Assembly (NCBI GenBank): GCA_029934875.1
Contig: JAOZLK010000169.1
Coordinates: 1 to 8,240, forward strand
Direction of reading: 5' to 3'
Length of the DNA: 8,240 nucleotides
Origin: Bacteroidales bacterium
GTDB lineage: Bacteria > Bacteroidota > Bacteroidia > Bacteroidales > GCA-2748055
The translations under genes and the position numbers were made by a program. Positions 1 through 6,263 of the stretch are shown one piece after another (positions within the stretch are counted from its first letter, which is position 1; each line of letters opens with the position of its first letter). The notes below the pieces were generated by a model. It was given only the letters and a program-made list of their open reading frames with translations, made no database searches and was not told the DNA's origin.

Positions 1-55
1 ACCCCCAACCTCCTGATCCGTAGTCAGGTGCTCTATCCAGTTGAGCTACTCGTCC
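1..55 (-). tRNA. tRNA-Arg (anticodon ACG), 3' part cut off by the window edge
   Basis: Read on the minus strand, position 55 starts a 7-nt acceptor strand (GGACGAG), then TA, a D-arm with stems GCTC and GAGC, and an anticodon arm CCTGA / CTACGGA / TCAGG. The anticodon ACG lies at plus-strand 21-19, preceded by the usual U33. A 5-nt variable loop (AGGTT) and the start of the T stem (GGGGG) follow before the window ends. The T loop, the 3' acceptor strand and any CCA are outside. A34 would be expected to be edited to inosine to read CGU, CGC and CGA codons, as in other bacteria. The fold and anticodon are clear; only completeness cannot be judged. Confidence 0.93.
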
Positions 56-67
56 GGTAACAGGGTG

Positions 68-97
68 CAAATTTAATCAAATCGGGACAATTCCAAA
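68..97 (-). promoter_or_regulatory. Bacteroidetes-type promoter for the tRNA-Arg gene
   Basis: On the minus strand a TTTG box (97-94) is followed, 18 bases on, by TAAATTTG (75-68). This matches the Bacteroidetes sigma-ABfr consensus of TTTG and TAnnTTTG. Transcription would start around position 61-62, a few bases before the mature tRNA 5' end at 55, which suits a tRNA promoter with a very short leader. The start position is inferred from box spacing. Confidence 0.7.
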
Positions 98-127
98 ACT
101 CTTCCTAATACTTTCATCTTCCTTTTA

Positions 128-135
128 TATATTTG
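128..135 (+). promoter_or_regulatory. Possible -7 box upstream of the AsmA-like gene
   Basis: TATATTTG fits the TAnnTTTG consensus and lies 15 bases before the chosen ATG at 151. No convincing TTTG -33 box is seen 17-23 bases upstream, and the leader would be only about 10 nt. It could be chance in an AT-rich spacer. Confidence 0.3.
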
Positions 136-150
136 ATCAAAACCTGCATC

Positions 151-2931
151 ATGAAAAAGCTTCTGCGTATACTTTCAATCTCCTTCGGTGTAATTTTACT
201 TTTGCTGATTCTTATACCGGTTTTATTTAAATCAAAGATAGAGGCTCTTGTAAAAGAGAAGGTAAATGAAAGTGTTTATGCCACAGTCGATTGGTCACGA
301 TTTTCTCTTTCTCTTTTTCGTGGATTTCCGGACCTGAGTATTAACCTGCACCAGCTCACTGTTGTAGGAATTGAAGACTTCCAAGGTGATACCCTTTTGG
401 GCTTAAAACGTTTTGAATTGAGGGTGAATCCATTCAGCGCTATAAGAAAAGACCTTCAGGTAAAATCCATCCTCCTGGATAATCCGCTCATAAATGGGAT
501 TGTATTGGATGATGGGAGCGCCAACTGGGATATAAGCACGAGTGGACCACCAGAAGACGAAATGGAACCAGGGGAGGAGGATGGTGGGAGTAGCCTGAAT
601 GTTTCACTGGAGAAAGTTTCCATCAAAAATGGGCGCATCCACTACCACGATGCAGAGATGGGGGCAAGGGCAGCAATGGAAGACTTCAATATGGCTTTGT
701 CCGGAGATTTTTCCACAGAAGAGACTGAGCTTGAATTGAAAGTAAAGGTGAGTGGTATTGATGCCTTTTATGATGGAATCCGATATGTAAAGCATGGTGA
801 ATTCAGATTAGACTTGCTTGCTGCTGCCAACCTTGTGGAGAATCGTTACACCATCCTTGAAAATGAGATTGAGCTAAATAAGCTGGTACTGGGAACCGAA
901 GGCGAAGTGCTTTTACTGGAAGATGGAGGTATGGATCTTGATATCCGCTTCTTCAGCAAGCAGACCTCTTTTCAAACGCTGCTTTCCCTGGTCCCGGCTA
1001 TTTATTTAAATGACTTTGAATCGATTGAAGCCAGTGGTTCATTGATTCTCGAAGGAGCTATAAAAGGAAGAATGGGCGATTCACTCATGCCCGATGCCAG
1101 GCTTAGCTTGCAGGTGGTGGATGGCTATTTTTCCTACCCTGACCTGCCTAAAGATGTCTCTGATGTTCAGATTGAGCTGGCAGCCGACTACAATGGAAAG
1201 AATATGGACCTTACGACAGTTGACCTGGAGAAGTTTCACCTTTCCCTGGGGGGAAATCCCATTGACGCAAAGTTTCATGTGGATCATCCAATCAGTGATA
1301 TGCATGTGACAGGGGCGCTGGAAGGACTTATAGATTTTGGCTCCCTGAACGATTTGCTGCCCATGGAGAACATGGATCTTTCTGGCAGAATGACAGCCAA
1401 TTTGAAGCTTGATACGAAGATGTCCTATATCGAAGAGGAGAATTTTGAGGAAGTGAACCTTGACGGATCCATCCTGGTGGAGGGAGTTAGTGTACTGATA
1501 CCTGAAATTCCTGTTCCGATTGAACTTCGGAGCTTGGAAATGAATTTCAATCCCAGGTATGTGGACTTATCAGGCGCTGACCTGCAAATGGGTAGCTCTG
1601 ACCTGCACATGGAGGGCGCTTTGTCTAATTTCATACCCTTTGTTTTTGCGGGAGAGACCGTGTCCGGAGCTTTGAAAATTTCTTCAAGCCTGCTGGATGC
1701 CGGGGAGCTTATGACTGAATCAGCGGAGGAAGCAAAGGAGGATAGCGTTCAGCTCATTGCTGAGTCAGCACCCGATTCTCTTTATCAGGCCCCGGAAGCA
1801 AATATTCCGGTGAACATTGATTTCATCCTGGAGTTGGATGTAAAGAAGCTTATAAAGGATGAAATTTTGCTGGAAAACATTGTGGGCGAGGTAAGAGTCA
1901 AGAATGGAATTGCATATTTGAACGGACTGAACCTGGATCTGATTGGAGGTCACGCGGTGGCCACGGGAAGTGTGGATACCCGCGATGAATTTGCTAGAGC
2001 AGATTTTTCCCTTGATATGCAGGAAGTGGATATCCCCCGGGCCTATTCCACCTTTGTAACGGTTGAACGCCTTGCACCCATGGCCAGGTATTGTAAGGGA
2101 GATGCCAATGTGAACCTGGATTTCTCTTCCTTACTCGATGCGTCTTTCTCTCCTTTATACGAGTCGGTCAATGCCAGGGGGAAGATATCTACAAGCGGTC
2201 TGCAAATCTATAATATGCGTTCTTTTGTGCGCCTTAGCGAACTTTTAAAGAGTGAAAAATTCCGTGATATGACCCCTGACGATATGAATATTAAATTCCA
2301 GGTTGAAGAGGGGAAGGTGATTGTTGATCCTTTTGATGTTTCCTTCGAAGACTCAAAAATTACGGTTTCCGGATTACATGGAATAGATATGTCTCTGGAT
2401 TACCTGCTGGATATGAACATAGCCAAAGCAGATCTCGGTAGCGGTGCGGTAGATTTAATGGATGGAATATCTGCCATGGCCTCTTCAGCAGGATTTAAAA
2501 TTCCCGAGTCAGATTTCGTGAAAATAAAGGTCAGGATCAGTGGAACCTTCGAGGAACCCTTGATCACCACTGACCTTGGTGCTAACCTGAATGCAGGAAA
2601 GGCTGAAGTCAAAAAGATCGTTGAGGAGCGTGTTGCCGAAGAAGTTGAGAAAGTGGAGGAGGTGATCCGGGAAGAGGCAGAGGAGGAGCGTGCTCAGATT
2701 ATGGAAGATGCCAGGAAAGCTGGTGAGCAATTGGTACGCGAAGCTGAAAAGCAGGGGGAGAACCTGGTGAAGGAAGCCGGGAGCAATCCCCTTAAGAAGA
2801 TGGCAGCCAGGGCAGCTGCGGATGAACTTGTCCGACAGGCCAACAAACAAGCCGAAAACCTGCTCAGGGAGGCCCAGACCCAGGCCGATGAGATTATGGC
2901 TCAGGCCAGGACCGAAGCTTCGCGACTTTAA
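151..2931 (+). CDS. AsmA-family inner-membrane protein with a C-terminal charged helical tail
   Basis: A protein of 926 residues starting at the ATG at 151. A TTG start 18 bases upstream is also open, but the ATG puts the basic MKK directly before a hydrophobic helix (about residues 7-26), as in AsmA proteins. The helix anchors the protein in the inner membrane, with a long beta-rich periplasmic part. Segments of the type 'V-I-x-NG-x-I-x-Y-x-D' followed by 'M-x-D-F-N-M-x-L-S-G-D-F' (near residues 155-185) are typical of Bacteroidetes AsmA-like proteins. The family (AsmA, TamB, YhdP relatives) is linked to phospholipid transport and outer-membrane homeostasis; that role is transferred from the family and is not shown here. 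From about residue 818 to the end the sequence changes to a highly charged, Ala/Glu/Lys/Arg-rich helix with hydrophobic residues spaced as in a coiled coil. It appears to be a single-gene unit: a tRNA lies divergently upstream and rplS convergently downstream. No good plus-strand terminator follows it. Confidence 0.85.
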   Translation: MKKLLRILSISFGVILLLLILIPVLFKSKIEALVKEKVNESVYATVDWSRFSLSLFRGFPDLSINLHQLTVVGIEDFQGDTLLGLKRFELRVNPFSAIRKDLQVKSILLDNPLINGIVLDDGSANWDISTSGPPEDEMEPGEEDGGSSLNVSLEKVSIKNGRIHYHDAEMGARAAMEDFNMALSGDFSTEETELELKVKVSGIDAFYDGIRYVKHGEFRLDLLAAANLVENRYTILENEIELNKLVLGTEGEVLLLEDGGMDLDIRFFSKQTSFQTLLSLVPAIYLNDFESIEASGSLILEGAIKGRMGDSLMPDARLSLQVVDGYFSYPDLPKDVSDVQIELAADYNGKNMDLTTVDLEKFHLSLGGNPIDAKFHVDHPISDMHVTGALEGLIDFGSLNDLLPMENMDLSGRMTANLKLDTKMSYIEEENFEEVNLDGSILVEGVSVLIPEIPVPIELRSLEMNFNPRYVDLSGADLQMGSSDLHMEGALSNFIPFVFAGETVSGALKISSSLLDAGELMTESAEEAKEDSVQLIAESAPDSLYQAPEANIPVNIDFILELDVKKLIKDEILLENIVGEVRVKNGIAYLNGLNLDLIGGHAVATGSVDTRDEFARADFSLDMQEVDIPRAYSTFVTVERLAPMARYCKGDANVNLDFSSLLDASFSPLYESVNARGKISTSGLQIYNMRSFVRLSELLKSEKFRDMTPDDMNIKFQVEEGKVIVDPFDVSFEDSKITVSGLHGIDMSLDYLLDMNIAKADLGSGAVDLMDGISAMASSAGFKIPESDFVKIKVRISGTFEEPLITTDLGANLNAGKAEVKKIVEERVAEEVEKVEEVIREEAEEERAQIMEDARKAGEQLVREAEKQGENLVKEAGSNPLKKMAARAAADELVRQANKQAENLLREAQTQADEIMAQARTEASRL

Positions 2932-2939
2932 GATGACTA

Positions 2940-2952
2940 CCTTCTGAGAAGG
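2940..2952. repeat. Small perfect hairpin after the AsmA-like gene
   Basis: CCTTC and GAAGG form a 5-bp stem around a 3-base TGA loop, 8 bases after the stop codon. On the plus strand it is followed by an A run rather than a T run, so it is not a standard intrinsic terminator for the AsmA-like gene. It might protect the mRNA 3' end, or be chance. Confidence 0.35.
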
Positions 2953-2956
2953 CCAC

Positions 2957-2988
2957 AAAAAAAAGGCTGCCTCCTAAGAGACAGCCTT
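2957..2988 (-). terminator. Intrinsic terminator of rplS
   Basis: Arms 2963-2969 (AAGGCTG) and 2982-2988 (CAGCCTT) give a 7-bp stem. After one C/A mismatch it continues for 3 more pairs (2971-2973 with 2978-2980) to a 4-base loop. On the minus strand the stem runs into eight consecutive T (plus-strand A at 2957-2964), 22 bases after the rplS stop codon. In the plus direction it is followed by ATAAAAATG, so it would be weak for the convergent AsmA-like gene. Confidence 0.88.
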
Positions 2989-3010
2989 ATAAAAATGTTT
3001 GAAGGAAAGA

Positions 3011-3358
3011 CTAGAAACGCTTCTCCTTGATACGTGCCTTCTTACCGGTAAGTTCGCGGAAATAGAAGATACGAGCTCTTCTCACGCGACCATGCTTGTT
3101 CACTTCTATCTTATCGATAAAGGGAGAAGTGGTAGGAAAGATTCTTTCTACACCAATGTTCCCGGACATCTTCCGAACAGTAAAAGTTTCTGTAGTTCCT
3201 TTTCCACGGCGTTGGATTACAACACCCCTGAATTGCTGGATACGTTCTTTACTACCCTCAATAATTTTGTAATGAACAGTAATGGTATCACCTGCCCCGA
3301 ATTTCGGTAATTCGTTCTCGGTGGCAAATTCCTGCTCAACAACCTTCATTAAATCCAT
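3011..3358 (-). CDS. rplS: 50S ribosomal protein L19
   Basis: A 115-residue protein, a typical bL19 length for Bacteroidetes. It carries the family's landmarks: [13 protein letters not shown] near the N-terminus, [18 protein letters not shown], the highly conserved [39 protein letters not shown], and the C-terminal [12 protein letters not shown]19 sits at the interface of the 30S and 50S subunits. The frame stays open 15 codons further upstream, but [11 protein letters not shown] at 3358 matches the family N-terminus and leaves room for the leader; a start three codons later (3349) is less likely. The gene has its own promoter and terminator and so appears monocistronic. It is not next to rpsP, rimM and trmD, its partners in many other bacteria. 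Confidence 0.97.
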   Translation of the reverse strand: MDLMKVVEQEFATENELPKFGAGDTITVHYKIIEGSKERIQQFRGVVIQRRGKGTTETFTVRKMSGNIGVERIFPTTSPFIDKIEVNKHGRVRRARIFYFRELTGKKARIKEKRF

Positions 3359-3400
3359 GATTCTATATTTATTATATTGTAAGTCTGATTTAACAGGTCG

Positions 3401-3432
3401 CAAAAGTACAAATTAATTTCATATTTGACTAA
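3401..3432 (-). promoter_or_regulatory. Promoter of rplS
   Basis: On the minus strand TACTTTTG (3408-3401) is an exact match to TAnnTTTG. A TTAG element (3432-3429) lies 20 bases upstream and could act as a weak -33 box. The predicted transcription start is near 3394, giving a leader of about 35 nt that is AT-rich and has no Shine-Dalgarno sequence, as is usual for this phylum. Confidence 0.7.
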
Positions 3433-3447
3433 TGCTAAATACGATTT

Positions 3448-3475
3448 ATTAACAATGCCCTGTTAATTAATGGGC
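3448..3475 (-). terminator. Weak, overlapping hairpins at the end of the C69 peptidase gene
   Basis: Two mutually exclusive inverted repeats overlap the stop codon at 3467-3469. One is ATTAACA (3448-3454) with TGTTAAT (3461-3467) around a 6-base loop; the other is GCCC (3457-3460) with GGGC (3472-3475) around an 11-base loop. Neither is followed by a T run on the minus strand, so termination here is uncertain and some transcripts may read through into rplS. Confidence 0.25.
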
Positions 3476-5164
3476 TTCCTCTTTTGGCATCTTCAGGTTT
3501 TTACCTGCGTCTTTCACCACAGTCTCCTTCCATTGCTCTGAGTAACCCGGTTGATCAGGCCCCAGGGGGTAACCATCTTCGCTTCTCAGGAACTCCCCGT
3601 TTTCCTCTTTTTTGATATTCCCATCGATATACTTAACCAGCAGGAACTGTCCAAGTTCCTTATAGCGCTGTACTGTATAATCACCCATTTTGGAAGAATA
3701 GTTGGTGACCAGCTCCCTTGCCATTTCCGGATTGACTTCATTGAGAGCGATGGCGGCAGCATCAATAGTTGCCACTTCAGCTATAAACTTTTCCTCAAGT
3801 TCGGTCTGAACTTTCCTCACGTCCTCCATCATCACATTATAACGCAGATAACTGAAATTGGACACAAAGCTAAAGGCCCAGAAGGCTGCAGTTTCGGAAT
3901 AGGTGAGCAAATCACCGTTACCCACAGCATAGGAGTGAGGTACCCTTGTCATCCCACAATACATGGGAACATAAGTGGTCGCAGCTGCATCATCAATCCC
4001 AAACCAAAAAATCCCACCCAGCCAATCTGGCTTCATGGGGCGGCATTCGGCAACAAAGGAGAAGCCGGTTTGCTGAGTAGCTGTTGCCCTTTCATTCACA
4101 TACATCTTTCCGTCCTGTTCCCAGGTGAGAGGCCGCCAGCGATAGGGGAGGCCGAAGGGGCCGGCTCCGGCATCCTTGCTCATGTCCAATTCGGTACCCT
4201 CCAGGTGATCGCGCATGAAATTCATTAAATCCTTATTGGATATTTTCCTGTTGGGTTTGATATAAAGCGGCATTCTGTTATCAAGATCCTCGCCTTTCAC
4301 GTAGCTGAAGTATTGCTCCATATCATCGTTGATATCCTTGAAGAAGGACCATACCCTCATGTCGCAAAAACGGGCTCCTCCAAAATCAACCGGTGCATAG
4401 GTGTCAGAAAAGCTGAAATTCGCATCTTCACCTTCGTAGTATCCCTTTTCCCTGGCAAAACTGATCACATCCGGGGCGTAGAGACAATTCTCCGGATCAT
4501 CCAGCGGGAATTGGCGGATCCTCGCCTGGTTGGCATGACCACTCACATATCCATCGGGAATTCTCACAGCCACCCACACGGCACCCTTATTCTTATTAAA
4601 TGTTTTCCCTTTTTTCGTGACCATCTCGGTTCCTTTACCGATCAGTTCCAAAATCCACACCTCATTGGGATCAGCAATTGAGAAAGACTCTCCGGAACTG
4701 CAGTAACCATATTCGGCTACCAGTTCACCCATGACATTGACAGCCTCTCTGGCAGTCCTGGCTCTCTGTAGCGTTATATAAATAAGGCTCCCGTAGTCAA
4801 TCAGGCCGGTTGTATCCCTTAACTCCTTTCGTCCACCGTAGGTTGTTTCGCCAATGGCCACCTGGTGTTCGTTCATATTCCCCACCACTGAATAGGTATG
4901 GGAAAGCTGGGGGATTCGGCCCAGGAATTTATTGGTATCCCATTCATAAACATCCAGCATCGCTCCCGGGGGATAGTCTGCCGCAGGTCTGAAATACAAT
5001 TCACCATACAGGACATGGGCATCGGCCGCATATGTGATCATGGCTGTTCCGTTTACGGATGCTCCTGGCGTAACCAGGAAATTTGTGCACGCAAATACAG
5101 TTCCTCCCCAAAGGGTCAGACCCAATATGGCTGTAATAATTCCTCTTTTCATATGAACTTTCAT
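3467..5164 (-). CDS. Secreted C69-family dipeptidase (PepD-like Ntn hydrolase)
   Basis: A 565-residue protein starting at 5164; a second ATG four codons in (5152) would give an equally good signal peptide. Residues 5-25 form a signal peptide (basic MKR, hydrophobic core, ending VFA). Immediately after it comes Cys26 in CTNFLVTPGAS, the N-terminal nucleophile motif of peptidase family C69, whose members hydrolyse dipeptides and need a free N-terminal cysteine. Signal-peptide cleavage would therefore itself expose the catalytic residue. Other family blocks follow: a segment around residues 120-140 with YGSLIYITLQRARTAREAV, then SSGESFSIADPNEVWILELIGKG and VWVAVRIPDGYVSGHANQARI, and further on the CLYAPDVISFAREKGYY block. 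The location is probably periplasmic, and the likely role is digestion of peptides for nutrition. Cys26 could suggest a lipoprotein, but VFAC is a poor lipobox. It is probably transcribed alone: 263 bases separate its start from the next minus-strand gene's end, and no clear promoter was found upstream of it. Confidence 0.9.
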   Translation of the reverse strand: MKVHMKRGIITAILGLTLWGGTVFACTNFLVTPGASVNGTAMITYAADAHVLYGELYFRPAADYPPGAMLDVYEWDTNKFLGRIPQLSHTYSVVGNMNEHQVAIGETTYGGRKELRDTTGLIDYGSLIYITLQRARTAREAVNVMGELVAEYGYCSSGESFSIADPNEVWILELIGKGTEMVTKKGKTFNKNKGAVWVAVRIPDGYVSGHANQARIRQFPLDDPENCLYAPDVISFAREKGYYEGEDANFSFSDTYAPVDFGGARFCDMRVWSFFKDINDDMEQYFSYVKGEDLDNRMPLYIKPNRKISNKDLMNFMRDHLEGTELDMSKDAGAGPFGLPYRWRPLTWEQDGKMYVNERATATQQTGFSFVAECRPMKPDWLGGIFWFGIDDAAATTYVPMYCGMTRVPHSYAVGNGDLLTYSETAAFWAFSFVSNFSYLRYNVMMEDVRKVQTELEEKFIAEVATIDAAAIALNEVNPEMARELVTNYSSKMGDYTVQRYKELGQFLLVKYIDGNIKKEENGEFLRSEDGYPLGPDQPGYSEQWKETVVKDAGKNLKMPKEEAH

Positions 5165-5189
5165 TTATTAAAATTTATATTTTTTTCTC

Positions 5190-5219
5190 CTGAGTACTGA
5201 GCTCTGAGTACTTCGTACT
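5190..5219. repeat. GTACT-type direct and inverted repeat cluster
   Basis: CTGAGTACT occurs twice with a 14-base period (5190-5198 and 5204-5212), separated by the palindrome GAGCTC. The second copy leads into AGTAC-TTC-GTACT (5207-5219), a perfect 5-bp hairpin. The cluster lies 26 bases upstream of the C69 peptidase start codon, in what would be its leader or promoter region. It looks like a short remnant of a simple repeat; no protein site is recognised. Confidence 0.55.
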
Positions 5220-5289
5220 GTATTAGGGCGTCAAAGATTTCATTTTTTAAATAAATTACCAACTGATCCTAGAGAATAACATATATTTA

Positions 5290-5317
5290 TTGGAAATAAA
5301 AACCCTTTTTATCTTTG
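5290..5317 (+). promoter_or_regulatory. Plus-strand promoter driving the candidate small RNA
   Basis: TATCTTTG (5310-5317) matches TAnnTTTG exactly and is followed by CGG. A TTG element (5290-5292) lies 17 bases upstream. No plus-strand protein gene follows; the next feature in this direction is an intrinsic terminator. The predicted start of transcription is around 5324. Confidence 0.6.
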
Positions 5318-5360
5318 CGGCATACTATTTGAGGGATATATAGTAGATGTTTTTTCATAA

Positions 5361-5384
5361 GTAGTTTAGTTGGTAGTTTAGTTA
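5361..5384 (+). repeat. Two-copy 12-base tandem repeat inside the candidate small RNA
   Basis: GTAGTTTAGTTG (5361-5372) is followed directly by GTAGTTTAGTTA (5373-5384), identical at 11 of 12 positions, and then by a more diverged GTGTTGTAG. The unit is free of C and rich in U and G, so in RNA it would be largely unstructured and could be a pairing region. Confidence 0.6.
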
Positions 5385-5391
5385 GTGTTGT

Positions 5392-5430
5392 AGAAAAGGG
5401 AGGCCGCCAGGCAGCCCTTTTCTTTTTTTT
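5392..5430 (+). terminator. Strong intrinsic terminator, plus strand
   Basis: AGAAAAGGG (5392-5400) pairs perfectly with CCCTTTTCT (5415-5423) around a 14-base loop that can add two inner G-C pairs. Eight T follow (5423-5430). The T run overlaps the stop codon (5429-5431) of the convergent alcohol dehydrogenase gene. On the minus strand the stem is followed by ACAACAC, so it works best in the plus direction, where no protein gene precedes it. It may still act weakly as the 3' end of the dehydrogenase operon. Confidence 0.85.
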
Positions 5431-6250
5431 ACCAGCACAGGCTTAAAATATTCTCCCTTTCCTTGTCTGAAAGCGCATAATTCAGGCCTTCCGCTTTGTT
5501 TTGATTCAAAAGTTGCAGGATTTCATCACGACTTGATTGCTTTATCCCCGCTTCCTGGCATTTTACAGGGCTTCCCAGGGCGGAAAAGAAATCTTTAAGC
5601 TTCTCACTAATAAGATCCGGATCGCTAATACCATACAATGCCTGACCCAGGGATTCAATCCGATCTTTTGCCCTGTCCTTCATAGCCTTTATCCAGGCCG
5701 GGTAGATGATCGAAAGTGTTGCTGCATGGGGTGTATCATAAAGGTAGGAGAGTATGTGCCCCATCCTGTGAACACCCCAATCGCCTGATCTTCTGGCATA
5801 CATGGTGGTATTGTTCAACGCATTTGTTGCGGCGAGGGTTAGCACTGTAATCAGGGGCAAAGCAGAGGAGGGTGAATGTTTTCCCGTCATTACTTCCCAG
5901 ATATCATACTCATCAGTCATGCAAAGGGCGATTATTTTAGCTGAATCAATGACGCTCCCGCCACCCACAGCCACTACCAAATCTACACCTGATTCACGCC
6001 CCAGCCTTACACCTTCTTCCACATCTTCCAAACGCGGATTGGGTTTAATGCCATCAAACTCTGTGATTTTGATGTGATTCTTTTTCAAGTGCTCAGCGGT
6101 ATCTGAGTAACTGCCATTACGCTTTACCGAGCCTCCGCCGTATACAAGGAGGGCATGCTTGCCGAGTTTGGAAGCTGCGATACCCAGGTCACTTACCACC
6201 CCTTTCCCAAAGTGAAGTTTGGTCGGGTTAAATGCTACGAAATTTAACAT
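5429..6250 (-). CDS. Iron-containing alcohol dehydrogenase with a large internal in-frame deletion
   Basis: A 273-residue protein from the ATG at 6250. The frame is open 21 codons further up, but that would overlap anmK, and MLNFVAFNPTKLHFGKG is the family N-terminus. It resembles NAD(P)H-dependent butanol dehydrogenase or YqhD-type aldehyde reductases, normally about 385 residues. The nucleotide-binding half is present: YGGGSVKRNG (residues 37-46) and VGGGSVIDSAK (95-105). At residues 137-147 the sequence runs LTLAATNALNN, whereas relatives have LTLAATG followed by about 110 residues before a similar 'AAT-x-ALN' stretch. The missing part includes the Asp and His of the DxxxH metal site. The other two expected ligands remain (His161 in GVH and His175 in TPH, 14 apart, as in FucO and YqhD). 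No stop codon or frameshift is present. The enzyme is probably unable to bind its metal normally and may be a pseudogene in the making. It begins 13 bases after the anmK stop, so it is the last gene of that operon. Confidence 0.85.
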   Translation of the reverse strand: MLNFVAFNPTKLHFGKGVVSDLGIAASKLGKHALLVYGGGSVKRNGSYSDTAEHLKKNHIKITEFDGIKPNPRLEDVEEGVRLGRESGVDLVVAVGGGSVIDSAKIIALCMTDEYDIWEVMTGKHSPSSALPLITVLTLAATNALNNTTMYARRSGDWGVHRMGHILSYLYDTPHAATLSIIYPAWIKAMKDRAKDRIESLGQALYGISDPDLISEKLKDFFSALGSPVKCQEAGIKQSSRDEILQLLNQNKAEGLNYALSDKERENILSLCW

Positions 6251-6263
6251 CTCTGATTTGTTT

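Larger units (their letters stand above)
5324..5430 (+). ncRNA. Candidate small RNA of about 105 nt
   Basis: A consensus promoter (-7 box 5310-5317) and a strong intrinsic terminator (5392-5430) on the same strand define a short transcript with no sizeable ORF. Its 5' end can form a hairpin from TACTAT (5323-5328) and ATAGTA (5340-5345). The middle (5361-5391) is U/G-rich and carries a 12-base tandem repeat, GTAGTTTAGTTG then GTAGTTTAGTTA. The 3' end is the terminator stem plus U tract, the usual shape of a trans-acting bacterial small RNA. The only start-stop pair noticed, at 5347-5364, would encode five residues (MFFHK) and is probably chance. I do not recognise it as SRP RNA, 6S RNA, tmRNA or RNase P RNA. 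The ends are inferred; expression is not shown. Confidence 0.5.

Noticed and set aside
1..55. tRNA-Arg as an integration site
   Set aside because: tRNA genes are common targets, but the 3' end, where attachment sites lie, is outside the window, and no integrase or repeated tRNA fragment is seen.
2509..2958. Minus-strand open frame of 149 codons under the AsmA-like tail
   Set aside because: The Glu/Lys/Ala-rich coding strand has few stop-generating codons in the opposite direction. The translation is Leu/Phe-rich low complexity, and the frame runs through the AsmA-like stop region with no start signals.
2999..3310. Plus-strand open frame opposite rplS
   Set aside because: It lies entirely opposite the conserved L19 gene and resembles no known protein.
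3551..4228. Plus-strand open frame of 225 codons opposite the C69 peptidase
   Set aside because: It is antisense to a clearly conserved gene, its translation matches no family I recognise and is rich in His, Ile and Pro as expected of a shadow frame, and it has no promoter.
5347..5364. Five-codon reading frame MFFHK inside the candidate small RNA
   Set aside because: It is too short to support and shows no regulatory codon run or attenuator pairing that would make it a leader peptide for a downstream gene; no plus-strand gene follows.
5324..5430. Candidate small RNA as the SRP 4.5S RNA
   Set aside because: The size fits, but the conserved apical domain with its GGAA-type tetraloop and the adjacent AGCAG internal loop is not present.
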